DNA of 64,000 nt from Chimonanthus salicifolius. Taxonomy: Eukaryota; Streptophyta; Magnoliopsida; Laurales; Calycanthaceae. The position numbers were made by a program, and so were the translations under genes. Shown one piece after another: positions 1-10,537 of this stretch; the stretch's first letter is position 1, and each line of letters opens with the position of its first letter. The stretch is taken from assembly GCA_013350335.1 (NCBI GenBank), contig CM023540.1, forward strand, positions 2,790,001-2,854,000, in the 5' to 3' direction. The notes beneath the pieces were generated by a model. It saw only the letters and a program-made list of their open reading frames with translations, had not been told where the DNA came from and did no database searches.

Positions 1-365
1 ACTTGATGATTCTTTTTAATGGAAGGTTATTGGTTATATTTTAAGGAATGAAAACCATGGAAAGTCATGGTTTAAATTATGGGTTCTTGGGTTGGAATAA
101 GATGAACCATAGGGTTCGGCTATGGGTATGGCCAAACCCCATGGAAAGGAAATTAATAAGGTGATTGGATCATGGAGGATCAAGGATTGATAATTTTTAA
201 AAGAAGATTTTGAACCATAGGGTTCGGCCATGGTGTATGGCCGAATCCCATGGAAGTTATTTTAATTTAGAAAGTGGATGGAAAAGGGTTGGATTGTCTC
301 TATGGGTGAGGTTCGGCCATGGTGTATGGCCGAACCCCACTAGAGTTTATTTATCGAAGATGATA

Positions 366-515
366 TCTAATTATGGAAAGATGCATACTAAATTTGGAAA
401 CTATCTAATTATGGAAAGATGCATGCTAAATTTGGAAACTATCTAATTATGGAAAGATGCATGCTAAATTTGGAAACTATCTAATTATGGAAGGAAGCAT
501 GCTAAATTTGGAAAT
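366..515. repeat. 38-bp tandem repeat, about 4 copies
   Basis: Units start at 380, 418, 456 and 494, each containing GATGCATGCTAAATTTGG followed by a TATCTAATTATGG segment. The same 38-bp unit is present about twice in the LTR at 16644-19886 (starts 18067 and 18105). It lies between hairpin motifs inside the LTR. Confidence 0.85.
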
Positions 516-1426
516 TCGGAATTATGGATCCAAGAATAGGAATTGATAAATTTAGAAAGTTTCTATTTAGGGACTTTCTAAGTATGGAAGTTGGATATTG
601 AATTTTTAGTAAGTTTCTAATTAAGGATATGGGTTGGCCATTGCATGGCCGAACCATAATTTTATTGTGGCTAAGATGCTAGATCAAGGATAAATGATTT
701 TTGAAAGAGGGTTCATAATTTAGAAAGGTTATTATGTTTGATTGTTGGATCAAAAGAATAAAAAAAAAAAAAAAAGGGTGAGGTTCGGCCATGGTGTATG
801 GCCGAATCCCACCAAATATAGTCATGGATTTGGGGTTTCTTAGACATTGAATCATGTGGACTGATTTATTAATTTTAAAGGGTTGCAAAACATAAAAACC
901 ATGGAAAGGGTTAAGGATGTTATAAAGGTCTAAAATGATTTAAAGAAGGAAAGATGATGGACCATTTTTATGGGCTATTGGTGATGTGAACCATGAATAA
1001 TAAATAATTGGATGTTTGAGCAAGAAAACAATGGATTTAAGTATGTATAACTGTGATCTTAGAGTATGTTATTTGTCATGAAATGTTATGAATGGCAAAA
1101 GTGTAAATAGATGGAAATAAGGAGACCATGGATGAATAAATGGCAATATTGTAATTAGAGGCTAAAATGAAAGATCATGGGTTCGGCCATGGTGTATGGC
1201 CGAACCCCATGAACCATGGTAATGGGATATTGGTTAGCCTAAGCATGTTTTAAATGAATAGAATGAACAATGGCATAGAATGTAAATATGGGTAAACATG
1301 CAAGATCATGGGTTCGGCCATCGTGAATGGCCGAACCCCATGAGGATTGTGGTTATGGACTCAAATATTATTTTAAACCAAGTGGGACTTGGTTTTTGAT
1401 TAATTGTATATTATAAGGTAACGGGA

Positions 1427-1507
1427 CCTCACAAGGTGTTTACAATCGTGAGCGGTTACCGGACGAAAGACGCAAGGACACGTTAGCGGTCTTTGGTAGG
1501 ATTCCAC
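1427..1507 (+). other. Conserved GC-rich LTR block with nested inverted repeats
   Basis: The block begins GGTAACGGGACCTCAC and includes GTGAGCGGTTACC, so GGTAAC can pair with GTTACC and CTCAC with GTGAG. It is followed by AAAGACGC and GCGGTCTTT, a second potential stem. Close copies are at 18789-18880 and 45432-45524; more diverged ones are on the minus strand at 3736-3829, 11583-11676 and 60240-60341. Function unknown; a structured RNA element is an inference. Confidence 0.6.
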
Positions 1508-1722
1508 CTTTTTGAAACCATGGGTTTATGTACATTGTGTTTATCTTATTTTTGATGAATTTATGCTGCAAAGGATATGTTTTAAATGATGATTTTTAAC
1601 TGCTATGTTTATATGAGGAAATATCATGTGTTTTAATATGATTTTAAATGCTATGTTTTTGTTATAAAATAGCATGTGTTTCATTGGCATCTTATGCATG
1701 GCATGGGGTGAAGGATTTGTAA

Positions 1723-1855
1723 CCGGAGGGTCCACACTCCATCGGGGCGTCCGAAAAACCTATGTGAGGTACCTTGATTTGTTTTTCCATCAGGAAGAAA
1801 CTGGAGGGTCCACACTCCGTCGGGGCGTCCGAAAGACCTATGTGGTGGGTACTTT
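1723..1855. repeat. 78-bp GC-rich LTR tandem repeat, 2 copies
   Basis: Copies start near 1723 and 1801 (GGAGGG at 1725 and 1803). Each carries TCCACACTCC followed by a TCGGGGCGTCCGAAA segment. Equivalent arrays with different copy number or unit length occur in the other LTRs (19104, 3321, 11232, 41883, 45748). Confidence 0.85.
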
Positions 1856-2001
1856 TATGTACATGTGATGGGTGGAACTCATTGCATTTGTCATCGTTGC
1901 ATGGCATGGTTTATATGGTCTTTGACATTACTATATTATTATATATGTTTTGTACTAACCATGTGTTAACCGTAACTGGAATACCTACTGGGCGCGTTGT
2001 T

Positions 2002-2024
2002 CTAACGCCCTACTTCAACCCTAG
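2002..2024 (+). other. Candidate 3' splice site of LTR intron (donor outside window)
   Basis: CTAAC (2002-2006) lies 18 bases ahead of a pyrimidine-rich stretch ending CCCTAG at 2024. The position and sequence match the acceptors at 19403 and 46283 and, on the minus strand, at 3092. The matching donor would lie to the left of the window. Confidence 0.5.
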
Positions 2025-2494
2025 TTGATGACACAGGAAATCAGGGGAACAATGAACGAAAGACGGGCCAAGCATAGGAGCGTGGATGATTTAGTTTATA
2101 TTTTTAATAAAGTTACTTACGGACATGTATTTGAGTAACTAGTTTCCGGTCATGTAATAACTTAGATGGTTGGATGATTTATTGGATAATTACGATATTT
2201 TAATTATGGATAAGGACTTGACATACTTTACTATCTGAATTGAATAGAACTTGGTTCTATTATGATTCCGTAATTTTGATGTTATTTATTCCGCATGTTT
2301 ATATTGTTATGTGTGAACCATTCTCATGGACTTAGTCCATGCACACATTGGGTTGGCCAGTTAAGGGTCGGACTTAGGAAGTTCGGACTTAGCTCGTGTC
2401 ATGACGTCCCGCTCTCTATCGCTCTACTCTGTTATACAAAAAAATAGTCTCTGATTTACGAAAAGAAACGAGTGAAAAAGGGCGGGGCGTTACA

Positions 2495-2622
2495 GAAATA
2501 ACCCACGACATCAACGATATGAAAGACGAAGAATGATTTTAATTCAAGCATATGTTGTGTTCCAATTAGAAGTATTCAGGACATAATCAAAATTACAAGC
2601 AATGGCTTTTCTGAGATGCCTC
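2495..2622 (+). pseudogene. EPRV copy A: leader fragment and first codons of ORF1
   Basis: This piece matches the EPRV leader just before ORF1 in copies C (34168-34297) and E (55338-55466). The ATG of ORF1 is at 2616, and after two codons the reading frame is cut by the Ty3/gypsy element at 2623; the remainder resumes at 14097. It shows that copy A continued left of the LTR ending at 2494. Confidence 0.85.
2618..2622. repeat. Target-site duplication, left (GCCTC)
   Basis: GCCTC precedes the element, and ACCTC (14092-14096) follows it with one mismatch. In intact copies of ORF1 this pentamer occurs once, so it fits a 5-bp Ty3/gypsy integration duplication. Confidence 0.75.
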
Positions 2623-3091
2623 TGTAACGCCTGCCCCTTTTCACCGAAAATCAGAGTCTAATTTTTTTTTTTTTTTAAATTGACAAAGGGCGCGGACGTC
2701 ACGACGCGAGTTAAGTCCGAGCTTCTAAAGCCCGGCCCTTAACTGGCCAACCCTACGTGTGCATGGAACGAAGTCCACGATGAACGGTTCACACGTATAA
2801 GCAAGTTTACGGAATGTTATACTAAATACGGAACGATCATAGAGGCTAACCTACAAATTTTAGATAGCAGGGAATATTACATTCATTTAACTAACATTAC
2901 ATCTCAACATCACCGTCTCCAAAATAAAACTAGAATATAGCAAGTAATCTAATTTATACAGTCCGACAAGCTAATTATTCAAATATACATCTCTTAACAT
3001 AAACTTAAATAACGGAAGGAGTCCGCCTCCCCAAGCTCCTAAGCTTGGCTCCCGTCTCGTCCTTCTGCTCCGGCATTTCCTGCGTCATCAG

Positions 3092-5173
3092 CTAGGGTAG
3101 AAGTAGGGCGTTATACCACGCACCCAGTAGGACTCCGAGTAGGGCTAGCACATGGATTAGTAATAACAGCATGCAGATAACAATATAATAAAAACTGGTA
3201 GACAATCATATAATGAAATTATGAAGTGCATGCCATGCCATGGGTGTCTGTGTTATGAATCCCACCCATCATCCCTACCATCATGATGTCATATCCCCCT
3301 TGACGGCAAGACCTCGTCAAGCTATCCCCATGCCTGTTCTCGGTCGCCCCGACGGAGCATGGACTCCGGTTATAGCCTATCAGGCTATCCCCATGCCTGT
3401 TCTCGGTCGCCCCGACGGAGCATGGACTCCGGTTATAGCCTATCAGGCTATCCCCATGTCTGTTCTCGGTCGCCCCGAAGGAGCATGGACTCCAGTTCCT
3501 TTATTTTCCCGCCCATGCCATGCATGAGATGTAATGCATTATGCTATGTAATAAATTTGGGTCATAGCCTTTACACATAACTCATAGCATTAACGTATAA
3601 CTCATAGTCTAGCCATATGCCATAAAATACATATAAATCATAATTTCATAGACCATCATATAACCAATCATATAATTACTAAAAAATAAACCAATAAACC
3701 ATTTACATAGCACCTAATCCATGGCTTACAAATAGGTAGGAATCCTACCAAATACCGACTCGCGTCCTTTCTCGTTTTCGTCCGACAATCCGGTTACCGA
3801 CACGCGTACCGCTTGCGATGTCCAGTACCTTATTACACATTAATAATTAGTCCATATTTTTAACTATTTTCAAGCCCATTAATCATTTTCAAGCCCATAC
3901 GAATAATCGGTCACTATTTAGGTCTTGTGGGTCCCATTTAATAGATTATACATTTTAAGTACATGAGTCTAAAATCAGCCTCCTAGGCTTTATTTAACCC
4001 TACATAATGCTACTACTTAAAATCCCTTAACCCATGATCATCTCCCATGGAGTTCTTAATTTTGGCCATTATTCACAATTTTGCCACTACTCCTTCAGAT
4101 AATCATTTTTATTTCTCCATTCTTAGACCCATGATAGATCCAAAATCTTGGATCCATCAATGATTCATCAACATGTCACAAGATCACTAAAATTCCACCA
4201 TCTAATTAGCCAAATCCTTATTAATTTAAACACACATATAGTCCCATACTTAACCCATCACTTGTCTCATAAAATTGGATCATGGGTTCAAAATACCCCA
4301 TTCCTCAAATCTTCCCATGGGGTTTACTTCATGCACTTAACTACAATGTGTCCATTACCCACTCATTCCCTTTGGAGGCCATAAACATCATTCACCCTCC
4401 AATTTAACCCACCAAAAGGCTCACAATTGGGCCATGGGTTCGGCCATACACCATGGCCGAACCCATGGTGTCCTTTTCCCATTTTTTTGTTTGACCTACT
4501 TATACATTTGAACCCATCATAAACCCTTCCATGAAGGGACTTAACTTATACATTTACATCACCATCCTTACTCACATTTAAATCCATTTACAACCATCAT
4601 CAAACCATCATAACACCATCATTTTCCCCATTTTTGTACTCATTTAAAACTACCATTACACCACCATAGGGTTCGGCCATTCACCATGGCCGAACCCATG
4701 TTTCTTGACCCAATATTCCTTTATGCCATTTTAGACCATAAAACAATTATACTCATCCATGTATTCCATCATAAAAACCTCTTCAAAAACTACTTACATT
4801 TAATCATTTACAACCCTACAAATCATATTCATTCTCCATAGTTTTAAACCTTAAAACCCTACTTAATTCATCAACCCTTTTTCCATTGGGTTCGGCCATA
4901 CTACATGGCCGAATCCTATGGTCCATCAATTCATTTAAAACCCACACTTCTATGCTTAATTAACACCCAATTATACAATGCACTTAGTCCATTTAATTCT
5001 TTCCTTCCCCTAACCCTAATTTACCCATTTAGGGTTTTGTCCACTTGCCATTCTTCAAATTGATGTATATAAGATCCATGGCATAAAATTATTTGGCCAC
5101 ATTAAATTTAACAAAAATGAATCCCAAGTCTTAAACCCTAAAAATCCAAAACTCTTGTTTAAGAAATACTCAC
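3092..5173 (-). other. Candidate intron inside LTR (2082 bp)
   Basis: On the minus strand the donor is GTGAGT (5173-5168), directly after a purine-rich exon-like stretch. The acceptor is CTACCCTAG ending at 3092, with TATAAC in the branch-point position (about 3115-3110). All three hairpins and the 63-bp repeats fall inside. Splicing is inferred from conservation among LTRs. Confidence 0.5.
3321..3500. repeat. 63-bp tandem repeat, 3 copies
   Basis: Units start at 3321, 3384 and 3447, each with TCGGTCGCCCCGACGGAGC and TGGACTCCGG. The partner LTR has two units (11232 and 11295), so the array changed copy number after insertion. The period is a multiple of three, which creates a spurious repetitive ORF across it. 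Confidence 0.92.
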
Positions 5174-6262
5174 AATCCGTCGTCTCCTTCGACTTCCGCC
5201 ACTCCCGTCGACTTCCTTAGTCTCCTTTCTCCTTCCTCTTGATCTTTGATCGGCCAAGATGCTTGATCAATGGTGAAACCCTCCAAACTTTGGCTTGGCC
5301 ATAGTAGGGTTTGATTTGAGAGAGAGATGGGAGAGGATGGAGATGAGAAAAGAAGATAGTAGACCTTGATGTGGTGGCTTATCCTTGCACTTCCCTCTCT
5401 TTTCTTCTCTTCTTCTTCCAAGTTTTCTTCTTCTTTCTCTTGGTTTTTCTTCTTCTTCCTTCCTTGGATGTGGGACGATCTTGAGAGGGAGGAAAAGAGA
5501 GAGATAACGTGAGAAAGGGGGTTGGAGAATGAAATGGGAGTTATCTCATTTGGTGAATTAATTCCAACATTAACTACTCCCACCTACCACACATAGATAT
5601 TTTCCATGCTTTATGCCAAGCCCAACGTTTTTTTTTTTTTTTTTTGTATCTTGAAATGGGTGGTTTTGGTCTCCCATCTTTGACCACCTTTTTTTTTATT
5701 AACTTAATTAATTAATTAAATTGGATCATTAGGTTAAGTTAATTAATTTCCACTTTTTCTTAATTCCATTTACTTAAATCACCTTCATACATCCACCCAT
5801 GGTTGACCAATTCAACCATGGTGGTCGGCCCCACCAAACGTTGGGTCCACACGCCACCTCACTTGGTGAGGTGGAGGTGGGTCCCATTGGACCATGTCAC
5901 CTTGGTCAACTTTAAATTAACTTAGATAATTTAGACCCATTCAATTCATTCTAATTGGATCACCATTGGGCCCATGGCCCAATTACATTTTCCTCTTACC
6001 CATTTACCTTAGGGCTTACATCAACTTAATCCATTGGGTCCCAAATGGGTATTGGGCCCAATTTGACCATCCTTGGCCCGCCCAATTGACCACCATTGAC
6101 CCTTTAAGTAAACTTAAATCCAATCCATAATCCATTGGCCCTGGTTGGGCCTTTGTCCACATTTTGATCCAGTTACCATCTATTCCATCCAATTTCCAAT
6201 TTCCACCATAAAAAATAAATAATAACACATATATATTACTTTACAAATTCCGGGCCATTACA

Positions 6263-6285
6263 ATACAATCCTCTTTTAAAATTTT
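6263..6285 (-). other. Polypurine tract next to 3' LTR
   Basis: The minus strand reads AAAAGAGGATTGTAT immediately before the 3' LTR start. The second minus-strand element has a matching purine run (AAAAAGAGGG) at 62821-62840. Confidence 0.6.
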
Positions 6286-6325
6286 CGTCCCTGAAAATTC
6301 TAGGGAAGTAGAGGTCTCAAACATC

Positions 6326-6613
6326 TCATACAAAGAGTTCCGGATGAGCGGCTCTCATCTTTGATTCAAGTTCCCAGGTGGGTTCCTCATTGCCATGTCG
6401 TTCCCATACCACCTTGACCAACTGAATAGCGCGGTTCCGCAGCACTCTTTGTTCGCTCTCGATCACTCTGATCGGCTTCTCCACATACGTCACGTCGCTT
6501 CGTACATCGACGACTTGCACATTCAACACATGGGAAGGATCGGAATTGTAATTCCTTAACATGGACACATGAAATACATCATGTAGAGATGATAGCTGTG
6601 GAGGGAGCGTCAA
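6326..6613 (-). pseudogene. Chromodomain-like C-terminal tail of integrase
   Basis: The 95-codon frame begins with the integrase tail segment (LPPQLSSLHDVFHVSMLR) and ends with a chromodomain-like module: VEKPIRVIESEQ, then VKVVWERHGNEEPTWE. This is typical of chromovirus integrases, where the module is thought to steer integration to marked chromatin. It is out of frame with the integrase core because of a seven-C run (6625-6631), so it is annotated as broken. Confidence 0.85.
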
Positions 6614-6621
6614 CTGATAAG

Positions 6622-7655
6622 CTACCCCCCCATCCTTTTCAAGATTGGAAACGGCCCCACAAATCTAGGCGACAGTTTCCCCTTCTTTCCGAACCTCATG
6701 TGCCCCTTTTGTGGTGAGACTTTCAAAAACACCAAGTCTCCCACCTCAAACTCGAGGAACCTTCTCCTCTTGTCGGCGTAACTCTTCTGACGGCTCTGCG
6801 CAGTGAGTAAATGTTGCTGTATCAATTTAATCTGTGCCGTAGTCTCCGTAACCAACTCCGACCCAATCAAAGCAAGCTCACCGGCCTCTATCCAACACTC
6901 TGGCGATCTACACGGTCTACCATACAAGGCCTCAAATGGAGCCATCTGTAGGCTTGCCTGGTAACTGTTATTGTAGGAAAACTCCACCAGTGGTAAGTGA
7001 TCCTCCCATCCACCCTTGAAGTCTAGCATGCATGCTCTCAGCATATCCTCCAATGTCTGTATTGTCCTCTCCGACTGTCCATCAGTCTGTGGATGAAATG
7101 TTGTGCTAGTCAATATGCCGGTCCCCATAGCCGACTGCATGCCCTGCCATACTCTGCCGGTGAATCGGCCATCTCTGTCGGACACAATAGTCCGGGGAAT
7201 ACCATGTAGTCTGACGATATCCCGGATGTACCGTCGACCTAATGTCTCCAATGAATCTGTCATCTTGATGGGAAGGAAATGCGCAGATTTAGTCAACCGG
7301 TCCACTACGACCCATATCGCATCGTTGCCCTTTAATGACCTTGGCAACCCTGATACGAAATCCATAGATATGTGCTCCCATTTCCACTCCGGTACTGGTA
7401 AGGGTGCGAGTAAACCCGGTGGTTTCTGATGTTCCGCCTTAACCTGCTGGCAAGTTAGGCAACGAGCAACAAACTCTGCGACATCTCTCTTGAGTCCATG
7501 CCACCAATAATGCCTCTTAAGATGATGGTACATCTTAGCATTGTCCGGATGGGTAGAGAGCTTGGTTTGGTGTGCCTCAACTAATAACTCCCTTCTGCAG
7601 CTCTCAGGCACATATGTCCTACCTCGGAATAAAAGACCCTGTTCCGGTCGTAATT
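6622..7655 (-). pseudogene. Ty3/gypsy integrase core (frameshifted at its end)
   Basis: The open frame from the first Met at 7611 has 329 codons; in-frame homology continues upstream to about 7655, where a stop lies. The HHCC zinc domain (around residues 21-54, ending CLTC) is followed by a D,D35E core: Asp84 in SMDF, Asp145 in VSDRD and Glu181 in GQSER. The GKLSPRFVGPF segment leads to a frameshift at the C-run 6625-6631. Catalytic residues are present, but the pol gene upstream (RT, RNase H) is missing, so it could act only if supplied in trans. Confidence 0.93.
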
Positions 7656-8468
7656 CCTATTCCGGTACTACCTCGCTTGCAAATATCTTGGTTCATTTCT
7701 CCTCCATTTCTGGGTCTATTCGTCGTTCCCGTTCAATTATGTCAAGTACCTCTTAATTACATCAACATCACTCACATCAACCTACGAGTTTCATTTTTAC
7801 AGAATTTACTCTGCCCCACATGTTATCTCTTTTTCTCATGAACCCATTTGCGATCTTATGTAGATTAACTTATTCTATTTCACTTTACCCGTTACCAAGA
7901 CATTTCCCATACGTACCCATTCAACACTTCTTTCGTCTACTCTCTGTGTGAGATAGCCTACCGGTACAAGCCTACACTCAAGTCCTTGGCTGATTTCATT
8001 TCAACTAGGTTTCTAGTTGCACTCTCCTAGAACTCTATCGGCTAACTATAGAGTCAGCTAGCTAGACTAACTCGGTAGTCGCCCATAGCTTCCCATTCGA
8101 GTTTCACTAGACTCTTATTCTTCCCATTAAATACATCTCCAAAACTTAGCACTTCTTCATTTGCACATAAGTCACTATGTGACTAACCCTTTTGTTCATA
8201 ACTTCTACGACACCTATACCTGACATCAATCCAAACCACCATGGGAACCCTCATCCATGGTTAGTGACCATCATGAATATAACCCTCCTATGGTTATAAT
8301 CATCCATTCATGGGCATAACTAACACCTTCGTAGGACTACTCTACCAATCATAATACTCATGAGTCAATTTATGGAACCAAATTGTATCTATCGGGGACT
8401 CGACATACCCACCAATGGTTGTCATCATCTACCAGTAGGGAATACTATAGCAAGTTCAGTGGACATTT
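7656..8468 (-). other. Noncoding internal module replacing RT/RNase H
   Basis: No frame here resembles RT or RNase H on either strand. The part from about 7823 is homologous to 63018-64000 in the second minus-strand element, which shows that the module belongs to this retrotransposon lineage and is not random flank. Origin unknown. Confidence 0.6.
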
Positions 8469-8985
8469 ATTGTGCTAAAGTGCTAGTAACAGATGTGAAG
8501 GCAGTAGATACAAGAGAGTAGAATGTTCCCAAATTAAATAATGCATAAGCATATGAACTACAAACTACTGCCATACCTTGAATCACTGAATGATCCATTG
8601 TCTCTTGAGGAGAAATCATAGCATTCAGCTGTCCCGATTCTGTCGGAGTAGGTACCCTTCCTGTCGGGTCATGTGCTCTAGGTCCCTGTGGCTGAGCTGA
8701 TCGAGTTAGACGATGGAAGGGACCCTTGAAGTGAGAAGACTTATAGTTCTGAGGACACTCTCTTTTGAAATTCCCCTGCTGACCACACTGGAATCAAGAA
8801 CCGCCAGTAGAGGCTGAAGGTCTCCAAAAGTTGGGTCTAAATCTCTTGTGAGGGCGAAATGCATTTCCCCTACCCTGACCTCTTTGGTTCCGTGTTTCAT
8901 TTCCATTCAAGTGTTGTTGTAAAACCGCAGTGACTATAGCTTGCACTAAGTTTTGCAGCTCAGGGGTTATCACTGGAATATTCAC
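8469..8985 (-). pseudogene. Gag C-terminus plus protease start, degenerate
   Basis: The frame from 8985 holds a basic Gag tail (RNQRGQGRGNAF, RPNFWRP). It stops at 8794-8796, where the first Cys codon of a zinc knuckle has become TGA; the knuckle continues as CGQQGNFKREC with His replaced by Asn. Downstream in the same direction is a retropepsin-like start, AYALFNLGTFYSLVS, in which the catalytic Asp position is Asn. The upstream half of Gag is not visible. Clearly dead. Confidence 0.75.
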
Positions 8986-9277
8986 GCTGTTCTGCGCTTC
9001 CTCCTAATGAGGTGGCTGTTGTACTTCTTCTTCCACACATGGGTTTTGTCAGGTTCTTCTCTTCGGAGGTATTTTCCTAAACCATAAAAAAAAACATTCA
9101 TTGGCTTAGTTCCTTCATAAATCCGTAAATCGCATACTTCCTACAAAAAGTCATTCAAACTTCTATCATAATACAAAGATTGTTAGGGTTAAATTAAACC
9201 CTTTAAAATAACAAAATGTACTCACAACCCTTTACAAAATAACCCTCTTTGAATGACCTTTCTTACTACTCCCCAAC

Positions 9278-9730
9278 CTAGTCTTCCGTAGAAGACCCTG
9301 CATCATTCTCAAACCCAAAGGAACTGTCAGGGCACGACATCGACATGTGACCCAGTACTCCACATGTCAAACAAGGTATTATCCTTGTTCCTCTAATATA
9401 AGGACAGTTAGTCCTTTCTTTCTCGTGTCCATGCAGTCCACAAATCGGGCATACCACTTCAAGAGGGTAGGGGCAGTATGTGCAGTTGTGCCCAACCTGG
9501 TTGTACAACTCGCGCATATAATCGGGTTCTACTTTCCCTACCGACTCTTTTACCATTGGAAAGTCTTCCACATTCTCTTCAGGAAGAGATGCTAAATCCT
9601 CTTCATCTTCTTCGGGAGGTCCCTCCTGTAAGTCCATGCTAACTGCTATGCTAGAAGCAGACACCAACTCTATGGGACAGCTAGGGGTTCCCTTATCCCA
9701 TAATTCCGTATACTCCCCGTCACTTGACAT
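9278..9730 (-). CDS. Small acidic zinc-knuckle ORF between 5' LTR and gag
   Basis: Starting at the Met at 9730 gives 150 residues; the frame is open further upstream to 9859, but that extension is hydrophobic and unlike the rest. The N-half is acidic (GPPEEDEEDLASLPEENVED). The C-half is Cys/His rich: an HNCTYC segment, a CPICGLHGHEKERTNC knuckle variant (CX2CX4HX5C) and a canonical CLTCGVLGHMSMSC knuckle. It precedes the gag remnant in element orientation. It may be a derived nucleocapsid-like or captured ORF; I do not recognise it as a named protein. The undamaged frame contrasts with the decayed gag and pol. Confidence 0.6.
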   Translation of the reverse strand: MSSDGEYTELWDKGTPSCPIELVSASSIAVSMDLQEGPPEEDEEDLASLPEENVEDFPMVKESVGKVEPDYMRELYNQVGHNCTYCPYPLEVVCPICGLHGHEKERTNCPYIRGTRIIPCLTCGVLGHMSMSCPDSSFGFENDAGSSTED

Positions 9731-9779
9731 ATTTGTATCATAAAATATAAATAGAATACAAAAATCATCAACAGCAGTT

Positions 9780-10310
9780 TCCAATAAAACCAATCTAGAC
9801 TTTGGGGAATTTCTTATGCATACCACAATGTATTTTGGGGGAAATTTCCAAATTAGCACACTTAGTTTTTGAGAATAAATTTCCTAAGTATCAATGCTTG
9901 TTCCATTTGGTGAGATCGGGGAAATTTTCCTACGTTTGATAAATTCATCACTGTTCCATCAATCAGTTTGGGGGAAATCACCAAATAATCATACTTAGGT
10001 TTGGGGAAATTTCTTATGCATAGTACAATGTATTTTGTTTGGAGGAAGTTGCCGAATCATCACTCTTTGTCTTCCTTTGTTTCTGGGGGGGGATTCTCTA
10101 AATTCCTACTGTTTGTTGTTCAGATTGGGAATACTGGGGAAATGCATCCTACTTTGCTACATTTGATAAATCTATCACTATTTCATCAATTCGGGGGGAA
10201 AATTTGCTAAGTGAGTATACCTTGTTCTTGGGGGCAAAAATTTCCTAAGTATCAAATATTGTGTTCTCATTTTTTGGGGGAAATAAGCCCTATCTTGCTA
10301 CGTTTTATAA
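9780..10310. repeat. Spaced G-tract array in the element leader
   Basis: About nine runs of four to eight G, mostly followed by AAAT (near 9836, 9919, 9970, 9999, 10085, 10134, 10193, 10228 and 10275), occur within 530 bp, with degenerate surrounding repeats such as TTTCCTAAGTATCAA. On the transcribed minus strand they are C-runs. This is the stretch between the primer site and the zinc-knuckle ORF. Confidence 0.7.
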
Positions 10311-10523
10311 ATCTAACTTAGGATGACTTTTTCTTCCCTTGCTATCATTCCTTTTCGTCAGACGTTGTTCTCAGATTGAATACTTCTGTTTGAGTCAATC
10401 GAAGTAAATTAACCCGGCCCCCGTGCAGTGGACTCCGAAGAGTCTGTCGGTTGGGATTCTTAGCTGTCAGTGACACATGCAACCGTCTTAGTCTTACTTC
10501 GAGAGATTCATTATTCCGAGTTC

Positions 10524-10536
10524 GCTCTCATACCAA
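10524..10536 (-). other. Primer-binding site of Ty3/gypsy element
   Basis: The minus strand reads TTGGTATGAGAGC, one base after the 5' LTR. It matches the 3' end of plant initiator tRNA-Met (TGGTATCAGAGC in DNA) with one mismatch. Confidence 0.85.
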
Positions 10537-10537
10537 C

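Larger units (their letters stand above)
1..2494 (+). mobile_element. Long LTR, 5' part outside window (probable solo LTR)
   Basis: The right end is GGGCGGGGCGTTACA at 2480-2494, the same terminus as the LTRs ending at 19886 and 46760, and the sequence then switches to pararetrovirus leader. It contains seven hairpin motifs (near 113, 221, 310, 631, 782, 1180, 1311), a conserved GC-rich block (1427-1507), a 78-bp tandem pair and a splice-acceptor-like site at 2023-2024. No coding ORF is credible. The base run GAAAT at 2495-2499 is the predicted target duplication; its left partner is outside the window. Solo status is inferred, because no internal retrotransposon sequence follows. Confidence 0.85.
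2623..6262 (-). repeat. 3' LTR of the Ty3/gypsy element (3640 bp)
   Basis: It runs TGTAACGCC...GGGCCATTACA on the plus strand and is highly similar to 10538-14091. It has three hairpin motifs (4437-4465, 4670-4698, 4888-4916), three copies of a 63-bp repeat, the conserved GC block (3736-3829) and candidate splice sites. Differences from its partner include three against two 63-bp units and an extra stretch of about 20 bp near 3875. Confidence 0.92.

Noticed and set aside
210..446. Short ORFs across the first LTR (also 1674-1868, 1774-2028)
   Set aside because: They run through hairpins and tandem repeats and are not kept in the other LTRs.
366..515. Regularly spaced 38-bp repeats, CRISPR-like at first sight
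   Set aside because: They are a direct tandem repeat without unique spacers, inside a plant LTR, and the same unit recurs in another LTR.
3240..3527. ORF for a 95-residue repetitive protein
   Set aside because: It arises because the 63-bp tandem unit is divisible by three; the partner LTR gives a different length and there is no start context or domain.
5170..5583. 137-codon ORF present in both LTRs (also 13000-13413, minus strand)
   Set aside because: Its conservation is explained by the two LTRs being duplicates. The sequence is low-complexity Lys/Glu and Ser and corresponds to the GA-rich exon-like stretch; joining it to the candidate second exon gives an immediate stop.
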